From the NCBI RefSeq assembly GCF_002920535.1, contig NZ_PQSS01000068.1, positions 1 through 39,744 of the forward strand: a DNA stretch of 39,744 bases, in the 5' to 3' direction. The translations under genes and the position numbers were made by a program. Position 1 is the stretch's first letter. Each line of letters starts with the position of its first letter. Shown here piece by piece: positions 17,899 through 26,097 of this stretch. A model generated the notes under the pieces. The model saw nothing but the letters and a program-made list of their open reading frames with translations. It had not been told where the DNA came from and did not search any database. This DNA is from Streptomyces sp. Ru71 (lineage in GTDB: Bacteria; Actinomycetota; Actinomycetes; Streptomycetales; Streptomycetaceae).

Positions 17899-18909
17899 TC
17901 AGCGCTCGCTGTCGAGGTCGGCCATCTGTCCCGCCGGGTAGCGCTCGCCGGCCGCCGCGTCCTCGGGCACGGCCTTCTCGATCTCCGCGAGGTCGGTGTC
18001 GTCCAGCGTGACGTCCAGCGCCCCCAGCGACTCGGTGAGCCGCTCCCGGGTGCGGGCGCCGACCAACGGCACGATGTCCTCGCCCCGGGCGAGCACCCAG
18101 GCGATGGCGATCTGGGCGACCGTCACGCCCTTGCGCTCGGCGATCTCGCGCAGGGCGTCCACCAGGTTCAGGTTGTGCCGGAGGTTGTCGCCCTGGAAGC
18201 GGGGCGAGTGGGCCCGGAAGTCGTTGCCGGCGAGCTGCCGGTCGCGGGTGAAGTGGCCGGAGATCAGGCCGCGGGAGAGCACACCGTAGGCGGTGATGCC
18301 GATGCCCAGTTCACGGGTGGCCGGCAGGATCTCCCGCTCGATGCCCCGGGAGAGCAGCGAGTACTCGATCTGCAGGTCGGCGATCGGAGCGGTGGCGGCG
18401 GCCCGGCGCACGGTCTCGGCACCGGCCTCGCTGAGCCCGATGTGCCGGACGTACCCCCGGTCGACCAGTTCGGCGATGGCGCCGACGGTCTCCTCGATCG
18501 GCACATCGGGGTCGACGCGGGCGATCCGGTAGACGTCGATGTGGTCGACGCCGAGCCGCTGCAGCGAGTAGGCGGCGAAGTTCTTCACGGCGGCGGGGCG
18601 GCCGTCGTAGCCGCTCCAGTTGCCGTCGGGGTCGCGCAGGGCGCCGAACTTGACGCTGACCAGCGCCTGTTCGCGCCGGGCGGCGGGCGCGGCGCGCAGG
18701 GCCTCGCCGATGAGCATCTCGTTGTGCCCCATGCCGTAGAAGTCGCCGGTGTCCAGCAGGGTCACGCCGGCTTCCAGGGCGGCGTGGATGGTCGCGACGG
18801 ACTCCGCGCGGTCGGCGTCGCCGTACAGGGCGGACATGCCCATGCAGCCGAGGCCGAGGGCGAAGACCTGGGGTCCGGTGGTTCCGAGGTTTCGGGTTCG
18901 CGTCGTCAT
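17899..18909 (-). CDS. Aldo/keto reductase
   Basis: NADPH-dependent oxidoreductase of 336 aa, TIM barrel, cytoplasmic. Family marks are LGLGCMGMSALYG near the N-terminus, LLDTGDFYGMGHNEMLIG with catalytic Asp and Tyr, and VSVKFG with the catalytic Lys. The C-terminal cofactor region contains VPLVGARTRERL. The His that normally follows, in a context like YxxHRxD, is replaced: the protein reads DVYRIARVDP, with Ala at that place. Related sequences with this substitution occur in actinobacteria as I recall, but activity may be altered. The start at ATG 18909 fits the family; the longer reading frame runs through the operator. Operon with the tetR gene. Confidence 0.9.
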   Translation of the reverse strand: MTTRTRNLGTTGPQVFALGLGCMGMSALYGDADRAESVATIHAALEAGVTLLDTGDFYGMGHNEMLIGEALRAAPAARREQALVSVKFGALRDPDGNWSGYDGRPAAVKNFAAYSLQRLGVDHIDVYRIARVDPDVPIEETVGAIAELVDRGYVRHIGLSEAGAETVRRAAATAPIADLQIEYSLLSRGIEREILPATRELGIGITAYGVLSRGLISGHFTRDRQLAGNDFRAHSPRFQGDNLRHNLNLVDALREIAERKGVTVAQIAIAWVLARGEDIVPLVGARTRERLTESLGALDVTLDDTDLAEIEKAVPEDAAAGERYPAGQMADLDSER

Positions 18910-18919
18910 GCCACCAGCC

Positions 18920-18967
18920 TGACATGACAGCTGACAGATTTCAATATCTGTCATTCCATACATGTCA
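18920..18967. promoter_or_regulatory. TetR-type operator upstream of the reductase-tetR operon
   Basis: A perfect inverted repeat, TGACAGAT (18932-18939) and ATCTGTCA (18946-18953) with 6-bp spacer, is nested in a near-concentric outer pair TGACAT (18920-18925) and ATGTCA (18962-18967). It lies 23-44 bp upstream of the reductase ATG. Size and symmetry fit a TetR dimer or dimer pair. Confidence 0.7.
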
Positions 18968-19007
18968 GCGGCGTGGCGTGACGCACCCGTGCGTGTCCGG
19001 CGGCACG

Positions 19008-19054
19008 AAAAAAGCCCACCCGCCCAGCCGGGGGAACCGGATGGGCGGGTGGGC
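19008..19054 (-). terminator. Rho-independent terminator of glyS
   Basis: Read on the minus strand, a 13-bp stem (GCCCACCCGCCCA pairing with TGGGCGGGTGGGC, 19014-19026 and 19042-19054) is followed directly by six T residues. It starts 25 bp past the glyS stop. This is the most canonical terminator in the window. Confidence 0.92.
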
Positions 19055-19078
19055 GAAAGAGCGTGCGGGCCGTCGGCC

Positions 19079-20461
19079 TCAGCAGCCGAGCAGGCGTGCC
19101 GCCAGGTAACCCTCGATCTGGTCGAGGGAGACCCGCTCCTGCTTCATCGAGTCGCGCTCACGCACGGTGACCGCGTTGTCGTCCAGCGTGTCGAAGTCGA
19201 CGGTGACGCAGAACGGCGTGCCGATCTCGTCCTGACGGCGGTAGCGGCGGCCGATGGCGCCGGCGTCGTCGAACTCGATGTTCCAGTGCTGGCGCAGGGC
19301 CTGGGCGAGACCCTTGGCCTTCGGGGACAGCTCCGGGTTGCGCGACAGCGGCAGCACCGCGACCTTCACCGGCGCCAGGCGGTGGTCCAGGCGCAGCACC
19401 GTGCGCTTCTCCATCTTGCCCTTGGCGTTGGGCGCCTCGTCCTCGACGTAGGCGTCGAGCAGGAAGGCCAGCATGGTGCGGCCGACACCGGCCGCCGGCT
19501 CGATGACGTACGGCGTCCAGCGCTCCTGGGCCTCCTGGTCGAAGTAGGAGAGGTCCTGGCCGGAGGCCTTGGAGTGGGACGACAGGTCGTAGTCGGTCCG
19601 GTTGGCGACGCCCTCCAGCTCGCCCCACTCGCTGCCGCCGAACTGGAAGCGGTACTCGATGTCGGCGGTGCGCTTGGAGTAGTGGGAGAGCTTCTCCTTC
19701 GGGTGCTCGTACCAGCGCATGTTCTCCTCACGGAGACCCAGGCCGGTGTACCAGTTCCAGCGCTGCTCCATCCAGTACTCGTGCCACTTCTCGTCCTCGC
19801 CGGGCTTGACGAAGAACTCCATCTCCATCTGCTCGAACTCGCGGGTGCGGAAGATGAAGTTGCCCGGCGTGATCTCGTTGCGGAACGACTTGCCCATCTG
19901 GGCGATGCCGAACGGCGGCTTGCGGCGCGAGGTGGTCTGCACCTGGGCGAAGTTGGTGAAGATGCCCTGGGCGGTCTCAGGACGCAGGTAGGCGACGGAG
20001 CCGCTGTCCTGGGTCGGGCCGAGGTGCGTCGACAGCAGACCGGAGAACTGCTTGGGCTCGGTGAACTGGCCCTTGTTGCCGCAGTTCGGGCAGTTGATGT
20101 CGGCGAGGCCGTTGGCCGGGGCGTGACCCTTCTTCTCCTCGTAGGCCTCCTCCAGGTGGTCCGCGCGGAACCGCTTGTGACAGGAGGTGCACTCGGTGAG
20201 CGGGTCGGTGAAGGTGGCGACGTGGCCGGAGGCGACCCAGACCTCGGGGGCCAGGATCACGGACGAGTCGATACCGACCACGTCCTCGCGCGACGTCACC
20301 ATGTAGCGCCACCACTGGCGCTTGATGTTCTCCTTGAGCTCGACACCCAGCGGTCCGTAGTCCCAGGCGGCGCGCTGGCCGCCGTAGATCTCACTGCACG
20401 GGAAAACGAAGCCACGGCGCTTGCTCAGGCTGACGATGGTGTCGATCTTGTCGGCGGCCAC
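19079..20461 (-). CDS. glyS: Glycyl-tRNA synthetase (alpha2 type)
   Basis: Charges tRNA-Gly; class II aminoacyl-tRNA synthetase of 460 aa, the eukaryote/archaea-like homodimeric form used by actinobacteria. Visible are the N-terminal YGPLGVELKENIKRQWW and a zinc site of two CxxC pairs (CTSCHKRF, later CPNCGNKG). Class II motif 2 is in FRNEITPGNFIFRTREFEQ, and motif 3 is in GVGRTMLAFLLDAY. The anticodon-binding domain contains LAPVKVAVLPL. The start is GTG 20461 with AAGAGAG upstream. It is divergent from znuA across 184 bp. That spacer holds two near-identical direct repeats (ATGCTTCCAGCG at 20500-20511 and ATGCTTCAGCG at 20513-20523) on the glyS side. Confidence 0.97.
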   Translation of the reverse strand: MAADKIDTIVSLSKRRGFVFPCSEIYGGQRAAWDYGPLGVELKENIKRQWWRYMVTSREDVVGIDSSVILAPEVWVASGHVATFTDPLTECTSCHKRFRADHLEEAYEEKKGHAPANGLADINCPNCGNKGQFTEPKQFSGLLSTHLGPTQDSGSVAYLRPETAQGIFTNFAQVQTTSRRKPPFGIAQMGKSFRNEITPGNFIFRTREFEQMEMEFFVKPGEDEKWHEYWMEQRWNWYTGLGLREENMRWYEHPKEKLSHYSKRTADIEYRFQFGGSEWGELEGVANRTDYDLSSHSKASGQDLSYFDQEAQERWTPYVIEPAAGVGRTMLAFLLDAYVEDEAPNAKGKMEKRTVLRLDHRLAPVKVAVLPLSRNPELSPKAKGLAQALRQHWNIEFDDAGAIGRRYRRQDEIGTPFCVTVDFDTLDDNAVTVRERDSMKQERVSLDQIEGYLAARLLGC

Positions 20462-20608
20462 GGTGCTCTCTTCATTACGACGACGGGCGACGAAGCGAGA
20501 TGCTTCCAGCGAATGCTTCAGCGTACCGGCGCGGGCTCCCCCTCAACCAAATCGGGGCCCCTGCGAGAGGGGCAAAACGGGGCCGGTCCGGCCCTCTCAG
20601 CAGGCTTG

Positions 20609-20646
20609 TTGACAACGGTTTCCATGTTTGTTGAAAATGACTGTCA
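20609..20646 (+). promoter_or_regulatory. znuA promoter with overlapping Zur box
   Basis: TTGACA (20609-20614) is a consensus -35. About 18 bp downstream lies the AT-rich -10 zone GAAAAT (20633-20638). The 15-bp Zur-type box TGAAAATGACTGTCA (20632-20646) has 7-1-7 symmetry and sits directly on it, ending at the A of the ATG used for znuA. Zinc-loaded Zur bound here would block RNA polymerase. The expected transcription start is within a few bases of that ATG, so the transcript may be leaderless. Confidence 0.8.
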
Positions 20647-21605
20647 TGAACGTACGTCGACGCCTCATATCCGCCGCCGCTCTCACGGCCGCGACCGCCC
20701 TCGGGATCGGCACCCTCACCGCCTGCGGCGGCGACAGCGCGGCCGCGGGCAACACGGACAAGTTCGACGTCGTCGCGTCCTTCTACCCGATGGCCTACCT
20801 CGCCGAGCAGATCGGCGGCGGCCATGTGCACGTCACCACCCTCACCCAGCCCGGCCAGGAACCGCACGACCTGGAGATCAGCGCCCGGCAGACCGCGCAG
20901 CTGGAGGAGTCCGACGCGGTCCTCTACCTCAAGGGCCTGCAGCCCGCCGTCGACGAGGCCGTCGGCCAGTCCGGCGTGAAGACCAAGATCGACGCCGCCT
21001 CCCTCACCTCCCTGGAGAAGCACGGCAACGAGGTCGGCGGGCACGCCGCCGAGCACGACCACGAGCACGGCGAGGAGAGCGGCGGCAGGGACCCGCACAT
21101 CTGGCTGGACCCGGTCCGCTACGCCGAGGTCGCCCGCGGCGTCGGCGCCGCCTTCGCCAAGGCCGACCCCGGCCACGCCGCCGACTACCGCAAGAACACC
21201 GACGCGCTGGTCGCCAGGCTCGGCGCGCTGAACACCGAGTTCACCGACGGGCTGAAGAACACGAAGACCAAGGTCTTCCTCACCACCCACGCCGCCTTCG
21301 GCTACCTCGCCGAGCGCTACGGACTGACCGAGGAGGCCATCAACGGCCTCGACCCCGAGTCGGAGCCGAGCGCCGCGAGGGTGAAGGAGCTGGAGAAGAT
21401 GGCGAAGGCCGACGGCGTCTCCACCGTCTTCTACGAGACCCTCGTCAGCGACAAGACCGCCAAGACCGTCGCGCAGGACGCGGGTCTGCGGACCGACGTC
21501 CTCGACCCGATCGAGGGCATCACCGAGAAGTCCCGGGGCCAGGACTACCTCCAGGTCATGCGGGCCAACCTCACGGCCCTGCGCACGGCCCTGGGGGCGA
21601 AGTGA
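20646..21605 (+). CDS. znuA: Zinc ABC transporter substrate-binding lipoprotein
   Basis: High-affinity zinc receptor on the outer face of the membrane (319 aa). A lipoprotein signal ends in the lipobox LTAC with the lipidated Cys at residue 27. Zinc ligands expected for the cluster A-I fold are visible: H74 in QEPHDLE, H151 in DPHIWLDP, and H215 in TTHAAFGY. Between the first two is the family's His/acid-rich loop (HAAEHDHEHGEE), which collects metal. The start was set at ATG 20646 because the promoter and Zur box occupy the sequence just before it; ATG 20637 lies inside the box. First gene of the znuACB-zur operon; its stop overlaps a GTG upstream of znuC. Confidence 0.96.
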   Translation: MNVRRRLISAAALTAATALGIGTLTACGGDSAAAGNTDKFDVVASFYPMAYLAEQIGGGHVHVTTLTQPGQEPHDLEISARQTAQLEESDAVLYLKGLQPAVDEAVGQSGVKTKIDAASLTSLEKHGNEVGGHAAEHDHEHGEESGGRDPHIWLDPVRYAEVARGVGAAFAKADPGHAADYRKNTDALVARLGALNTEFTDGLKNTKTKVFLTTHAAFGYLAERYGLTEEAINGLDPESEPSAARVKELEKMAKADGVSTVFYETLVSDKTAKTVAQDAGLRTDVLDPIEGITEKSRGQDYLQVMRANLTALRTALGAK

Positions 21606-21625
21606 CCGACGAATCGGAGAACGGC

Positions 21626-22393
21626 ATGAGCGAGCCCGCCATATCGATGCGCGGCGTCCGCGCCGAGCTCGGCTCGCGCCTCGTGCTGCGGGGCATCGAC
21701 CTCACCGTGCACCGCGGCGAGGTGGTCGCGCTGCTCGGCGCGAACGGCTCCGGCAAGTCCACCGCCGTGCGCAGCATCATCGGCCAGGTACCGGTCGGCG
21801 CCGGCGAGATCCGGCTGTTCGGCACGGACCGGCGCCGGTTCCGGCAGTGGTCCCGGGTCGGTTACGTCCCGCAGCGCACCACCGCCGCGGGCGGTGTCCC
21901 GGCGACCGTGACGGAGATCGTCTCCTCGGGCCGGCTCTCGCGCACCCGGTTCGGCCTGTTCCGCAAGGCGGACCAGGAGGCCGTACGGCACGCCCTGGAG
22001 CTGGTCGGGATGGCGGACCGGGCCAAGGACCCCGTCGACGCCCTGTCCGGCGGGCAGCACCAGCGAGTGCTGATCGCACGGGCGCTGGCCGCCGAACCCG
22101 AACTGCTGATCATGGACGAGCCGATGGCGGGCGTCGACCTGGCCAGCCAGGAAGTGCTCGCCCGCACGCTGAAACAGCAGGTCGAGGCCGGTGCCACGGT
22201 CCTGCTGGTGCTGCACGAACTCGGCCCGCTGGAGCCGCTGATCGACCGGGCGGTGGTGCTGCGCGACGGCTGCGTGCTGCACGACGGCCCGCCGCCCAAG
22301 GCCGTCGGCCAGCACGCCCTGCCCGGCCACGACCACGTCCACCCGCACGCACCGGCGGGCACCGAACCTCTTCGCACGGGACTGCTGAGCTGA
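21626..22393 (+). CDS. znuC: Zinc ABC transporter ATP-binding protein
   Basis: Nucleotide-binding subunit of the zinc importer, 255 aa, peripheral on the inner membrane face. It has Walker A GANGSGKST, the Q-loop region VGYVPQRT, signature LSGGQHQRV, Walker B LLIMDEP and H-loop LLVLHEL. The C-terminal tail is His-rich (GHDHVHPHAP), as is common in zinc-handling ATPases. ATG 21626 has CGGAGA at good spacing. The in-frame GTG at 21602, which overlaps the znuA stop as GTGA, would add eight residues and is a real alternative. The stop overlaps the znuB start by 1 nt (TGATG). Confidence 0.95.
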   Translation: MSEPAISMRGVRAELGSRLVLRGIDLTVHRGEVVALLGANGSGKSTAVRSIIGQVPVGAGEIRLFGTDRRRFRQWSRVGYVPQRTTAAGGVPATVTEIVSSGRLSRTRFGLFRKADQEAVRHALELVGMADRAKDPVDALSGGQHQRVLIARALAAEPELLIMDEPMAGVDLASQEVLARTLKQQVEAGATVLLVLHELGPLEPLIDRAVVLRDGCVLHDGPPPKAVGQHALPGHDHVHPHAPAGTEPLRTGLLS

Positions 22394-23295
22394 TGGAACT
22401 CCTCGACTACGCCTTCATGCAGCGGGCGCTGCTCGCCGCGGTCCTCGTCGGTGTCACGGCCCCCGCGATCGGCATCTACCTCGTACAGCGCCGCCAGCCG
22501 CTGATGGGCGACGGCATCGGGCACGTGGCCATGACCGGCGTCGGCCTCGGCTTCCTGCTGAACACCTCGCCGGTGTGGATGGCCACCGCCGTCTCCGCGC
22601 TCGGCGCGGTGCTGATGGAGCTGATCCGCTGGTACGGCAGGACCCGCGGCGACATCGCCCTCGCCATGCTCTTCTACGGCGGTATGGCCGGCGGTGTGAT
22701 GTTCGTGAACCTCGCGCCGGGCGGCTCCAACGCCGGGCTCAACTCGTATCTGTTCGGCTCGCTGTCGACGGTCTCCCCCTCGGACGTGACGGCGATCTCG
22801 ATCCTCGCGGCCTTCGTGGTCGTGGTCACGCTGGGGCTGCGCCGCCAGCTGTTCGCGGTCAGCCAGGACGAGGAGTTCGCGCGGGTGACCGGGCTGCCGG
22901 TGCGGGCGCTGAACCTGCTCACGGCGGTCACCGCCGCCGTCACGGTCACCGTCGCGATGCGGGTCGTCGGCCTGATCCTGGTGTCCGCCCTGATGGTGGT
23001 CCCGGTCGCCGCCGCCCAGCAGCTCAGCCGCAGCTTCGCGGCGACGTTCGTGATCGCCGTCGCGATCGGCGTCACCGTGACCATCGGCGGCACGGTCACC
23101 TCGTACTACCAGGACGTGCCGCCCGGCGCGACGATCGTGCTGCTGACCATCGCGGCGTTCATCGCCCTCACCGCGCTCGCCGCTCCGCTGGCCCGGCGCC
23201 GCGCCCGGGCCCAGGCCGCCGCGCAGCCCGTCGGGGACCCGGCCGAGTGCACGATTCCGGCCGGGCGGGCGGCCGCGGACGAGATCGGCGTCTGA
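22393..23295 (+). CDS. znuB: Zinc ABC transporter permease
   Basis: Membrane subunit of the zinc importer, 300 aa, ABC-3 permease family. It has about eight to nine hydrophobic segments. The conserved cytoplasmic segments are RRQPLMGDGIGHVAMTGVG near residue 35 and RVVGLILVSALMVVPVAAA near 195. The start overlaps the znuC stop (TGATG), indicating translational coupling. The C-terminal tail after the last helix is Ala/Arg-rich and variable. Confidence 0.95.
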   Translation: MELLDYAFMQRALLAAVLVGVTAPAIGIYLVQRRQPLMGDGIGHVAMTGVGLGFLLNTSPVWMATAVSALGAVLMELIRWYGRTRGDIALAMLFYGGMAGGVMFVNLAPGGSNAGLNSYLFGSLSTVSPSDVTAISILAAFVVVVTLGLRRQLFAVSQDEEFARVTGLPVRALNLLTAVTAAVTVTVAMRVVGLILVSALMVVPVAAAQQLSRSFAATFVIAVAIGVTVTIGGTVTSYYQDVPPGATIVLLTIAAFIALTALAAPLARRRARAQAAAQPVGDPAECTIPAGRAAADEIGV

Positions 23296-23363
23296 CCGCG
23301 CCCGGACCGGGCTGGCACAATGGCCCGGCAGGCGCAGACGCCGTCACACCAAGGAGGCAACCG

Positions 23364-23774
23364 GTGACGACCGCTGGACCGCCCGTGAAGGGTCGTGCCA
23401 CCCGGCAGCGTGCCGCCGTGGCGGCGGCGCTCGACGAGGTGGACGAGTTCCGCAGCGCGCAGGAGCTCCACGACATGCTCAAGCACAAGGGCGACTCCGT
23501 CGGGCTCACCACGGTCTACCGCACCCTGCAGTCCCTCGCCGACGCCGGCGAGGTCGACGTCCTGCGCACCGCGGACGGCGAGTCCGTCTACCGCCGCTGC
23601 TCCACCGGGGAGCACCACCATCACCTGGTCTGCCGTTCGTGCGGCAAGGCCGTCGAGGTGGAGGGGCCGGCGGTGGAGAAGTGGGCGGAGGCGATCGCCT
23701 CCGAGCACGGGTTCGTGAATGTGGCGCACACGGTGGAGATCTTCGGCACCTGTGCGGAGTGCGCCGCGGGTTGA
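23364..23774 (+). CDS. zur: Zinc uptake regulator, Fur family
   Basis: Zinc-sensing repressor of 136 aa, last gene of the zinc operon. The N-terminal winged helix (residues about 10-80) has GLTTVYRTLQSLADAG. The structural zinc site is made by two CxxC pairs, C90/C93 and C130/C133. Regulatory-site candidates are C79, the HHHH run at 84-87 and H122, the pattern described for actinobacterial Zur. GTG 23364 has an ideal AAGGAGG 6 nt upstream. It probably autoregulates through the Zur box on the znuA promoter and also controls other zinc genes elsewhere (family knowledge). Confidence 0.95.
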   Translation: MTTAGPPVKGRATRQRAAVAAALDEVDEFRSAQELHDMLKHKGDSVGLTTVYRTLQSLADAGEVDVLRTADGESVYRRCSTGEHHHHLVCRSCGKAVEVEGPAVEKWAEAIASEHGFVNVAHTVEIFGTCAECAAG

Positions 23775-23834
23775 GCCGGTTCGCCCGATCGCCGTTTCGG
23801 GTTCTCGTTCGTCGGCGGGTGCGGGCTCGTCGTG

Positions 23835-23886
23835 GCTGGTCGCGCCCACGCGGCGGAGCCGCATGGTGATACAGCCCCGCGCCCCT
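23835..23886. repeat. Dispersed Streptomyces element, long form
   Basis: It starts GCTGGTCGCGC and ends CCCCGCGCCCCT, the same ends as the 14323-14350 element. An internal hairpin is GCGGC-GGA-GCCGC (23850-23862). It lies in the 136-bp gap between zur and the convergent YcxB-like gene, where it might act as a terminator for either. I recognise it as a frequent intergenic Streptomyces sequence. Confidence 0.6.
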
Positions 23887-23910
23887 GGGTGGGTCACACC
23901 GCCGTTGGGT

Positions 23911-24447
23911 TCAGACGCGCTGTAGGTGTGTGTCCAGGATCTTGCGCAGGCGGTCCACGTCCTGCGGGGTGCTCGCGCCGCGCTTGGCGAGGATGTTGGC
24001 GCAGCGGCCGGCTCGGTCGGGACTGCGGAGGATGAAGACCCGGTCGGACTCGGCGTAGCTGCCGTAGTTGGCCCAGCCGGTGCGGACGTCCGCGTGGGCG
24101 CTGACCAGGCGTACGCCCGCCGCGCCGACGGTCACCCGGACCTGGCCGTGGTGCTCGTGCGCCTTGCGCAGCTGGGCGGCCGACAGACGCGGTACGTACA
24201 GCATCAGCACGCCCCACACGATCAGCGCGATGCCGATCCCGAGGTTGTCCCGGGGACTCACGACGAGCAGCACCACCCCGATCAGTGCGACCGTCGCCGC
24301 CAGCGCCGGGTGGTACAGCAGCCCGAACACGCCTTTCCGCTTGCGCAGGAGCAGCCGGACCGCGTCCGTCATGTCCTGCTGCTCGTGGGTGTACTCCAGC
24401 TCGACAGCGTCGTCCTGAAGGACGTCCCGCCCCATGTCCATGACCAT
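23911..24447 (-). CDS. YcxB-like membrane protein
   Basis: The 178-aa protein has two adjacent transmembrane helices (about residues 46-65 and 69-87) after a charged cytoplasmic N-terminus. A C-terminal YcxB-like domain contains VRTGWANYGSYAESDRVFIL. Function unknown; proteins of this kind occur widely in actinobacteria. Three ATGs lie close together (24447, 24441, 24435), and none has a Shine-Dalgarno sequence. TACGAT, about 10 bp upstream of the first, resembles a -10 box, so a leaderless start is plausible. It follows uppS on the same strand by 25 bp. Confidence 0.8.
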   Translation of the reverse strand: MVMDMGRDVLQDDAVELEYTHEQQDMTDAVRLLLRKRKGVFGLLYHPALAATVALIGVVLLVVSPRDNLGIGIALIVWGVLMLYVPRLSAAQLRKAHEHHGQVRVTVGAAGVRLVSAHADVRTGWANYGSYAESDRVFILRSPDRAGRCANILAKRGASTPQDVDRLRKILDTHLQRV

Positions 24448-24472
24448 GAGGCGGGATCGTACGGCACGGCGC

Positions 24473-25309
24473 TCAGCTCTCCTGCCGGCCTTCCATGGCC
24501 AGCAGTTCCTCGTTGGGGATGGCACCGCCGAAGCGGCGGTCGCGGGAGGCGTACTCCAGGCAGGCCCGCCACAGGTCGCGGCGGTCGAAGTCCGGCCACA
24601 GCACGTCCTGGAAGACCATCTCGGCGTAGGCGGACTGCCAGAGCAGGTAGTTGGAGGTGCGCTGCTCGCCGCTGGGGCGCAGGAACAGGTCGACGTCCGG
24701 CATGTCCGGGTAGTACAGGTACCGCTGCAGGGTCTTCTCGTTGACCTTGGACGGGTCGAGGCGGCCCGCCTTCACGTCCTCGGCGAGGGCCTGCGCGGCG
24801 TCGGCGATCTCGGCGCGGCCGCCGTAGTTCATGCAGAAGTACAGGGTGAGCCGGTCGTTGCCCTTGGTCTGCTCCTGGGCGACCTGGAGCTCCTTGGCGA
24901 CCGACTTCCACAGCTTGGGCATACGGCCCACCCAGCGCACGCGGACGCCGAGCTCGTCCAGGGTGTCGCGGGTCTTGCGGATGAAGTCGCGGTTGAAGTT
25001 CATCAGGAAGCGCACCTCGTCGGGCGAGCGCTTCCAGTTCTCGGTGGAGAAGGCGTACAGCGAGATGCTGCCCACGCCGATCTCGATGGCGCCCTGCAGG
25101 ACGTCCAGGACGCGCTCGGCGCCGATCTTGTGGCCCTCCGTGCGCGGCAGCCCGCGCTCCTTGGCCCAGCGGCCGTTGCCGTCCATGACGATCGCCACGT
25201 GGCCGGGGACGAGCTCGCCGGGGAGCTTCGGGGGCCGCGCGCCGGACGGGTGCGGCTCCGGCGTCCTGTACTCACGGCGCTGACGCCCCAGGAACCCGCG
25301 TACGGCCAT
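24473..25309 (-). CDS. uppS: Polyprenyl (undecaprenyl-type) diphosphate synthase, cis-prenyltransferase
   Basis: Makes the long-chain cis-polyprenyl diphosphate carrier for peptidoglycan and wall polymers by condensing isopentenyl diphosphate. The 278-aa protein has all cis-prenyltransferase regions: VAIVMDGNGRWAKERGLPR with the catalytic Asp, SLYAFSTENWKR, and the late RPSGEQRTSNYLLWQSAYAE followed by RRFGG. The start ATG 25309 begins MAVRGFLGRQRREYR, with AGGAG and GAGAAG upstream. It sits 26 bp downstream of recO on the same strand and is likely co-transcribed with it. Actinobacteria often have several such enzymes; the exact chain length cannot be read from sequence. Confidence 0.95.
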   Translation of the reverse strand: MAVRGFLGRQRREYRTPEPHPSGARPPKLPGELVPGHVAIVMDGNGRWAKERGLPRTEGHKIGAERVLDVLQGAIEIGVGSISLYAFSTENWKRSPDEVRFLMNFNRDFIRKTRDTLDELGVRVRWVGRMPKLWKSVAKELQVAQEQTKGNDRLTLYFCMNYGGRAEIADAAQALAEDVKAGRLDPSKVNEKTLQRYLYYPDMPDVDLFLRPSGEQRTSNYLLWQSAYAEMVFQDVLWPDFDRRDLWRACLEYASRDRRFGGAIPNEELLAMEGRQES

Positions 25310-25335
25310 GTGCTTCTCGTCTCCTTCGGGTGTTT

Positions 25336-26082
25336 CTACTGTTCCACGTACCGGAGGGAGCGCAGGCCGCGCTCCAGGTGCCAGTGCAGGTAGGCGGAGA
25401 CCAGTCCGCTGCCCTCCCGGACGTACCGCGGCTCGCAGGCGTCCGCGGTCTCCCAGTCTCCCGTAAGCAGCGCGCCGAGCAGCGCCAGGGTCTGCGGGGA
25501 GGGCACGACGCAGCCGGGGACCCGGCAGTCGACGCACAGGGAGCCGCCGGCGGCGACGGAGAAGAACCGGTTCGGGCCGGGCATTCCGCACTTGGCGCAG
25601 TCGCCGAAGCTGGGCGCGTAGCCGTTGACGGCGAGCGAGCGCAGCAGGAAGGCGTCGAGGACGAGGTGCGGCGCGTGCTCGCCACGGGCGAGCGTGCGCA
25701 GCGCACCCACCAGCAGCAGGTACTGCTGGACGGCCGGTTCGCCCTCGTGGTCGGTGAAGCGCTCGGCGGTCTCCAGCATGGCCGTCCCGGCGGTGTACCG
25801 GGCGTAGTCGGTGACGATCCCGCCGCCGTACGGCGCGATGGTCTCGCTCTGGGTGCACAGCGGCAGGCCGCGGCCCACCAGCTCACTGCCGCGGGCGAAG
25901 AACTGCACGTCGACGTGGGAGAACGGCTCCAGCCGGGCCCCGAACTTCGACTTGGTCCGCCGTACCCCGCGGGCCACGGCCCGCACCCGTCCGTGTCCGC
26001 GCGTCAGCAGGGTGATGATGCGGTCCGCCTCACCCAGCTTCTGGGTGCGCAGCACGATGCCGTCGTCGCGGAACAGACTCAT
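25336..26082 (-). CDS. recO: DNA repair protein RecO
   Basis: Recombination mediator that loads RecA with RecF/RecR on gapped DNA. It is 248 aa with the N-terminal OB-fold (MSLFRDDGIVLRTQKLGEADRIITLLT) and a helical C-terminal domain. A Cys4 zinc site is made by CAKCGMPG and LCVDCR (about residues 153-180). The start ATG 26082 matches the conserved N-terminus. It lies between an Rrf2 regulator gene and uppS, all on the minus strand with short gaps. Confidence 0.96.
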   Translation of the reverse strand: MSLFRDDGIVLRTQKLGEADRIITLLTRGHGRVRAVARGVRRTKSKFGARLEPFSHVDVQFFARGSELVGRGLPLCTQSETIAPYGGGIVTDYARYTAGTAMLETAERFTDHEGEPAVQQYLLLVGALRTLARGEHAPHLVLDAFLLRSLAVNGYAPSFGDCAKCGMPGPNRFFSVAAGGSLCVDCRVPGCVVPSPQTLALLGALLTGDWETADACEPRYVREGSGLVSAYLHWHLERGLRSLRYVEQ

Positions 26083-26097
26083 GGACCCATTCTGCCC

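Noticed and set aside
20462..20608. T-box riboswitch for glyS
   Set aside because: The sequence between the divergent glyS and znuA starts shows no T-box core and is too short for a full element; only two short direct repeats are visible.
18962..21601. N-terminal extension making an 1143-codon frame ending in znuC
   Set aside because: It passes antisense through glyS and out of frame through znuA. Only the last part is ZnuC, which has its own ribosome binding site and start.
24473..25858. 461-codon frame containing UppS with a long N-terminal extension
   Set aside because: The extra part overlaps recO out of frame; UppS begins at ATG 25309 with a ribosome binding site.
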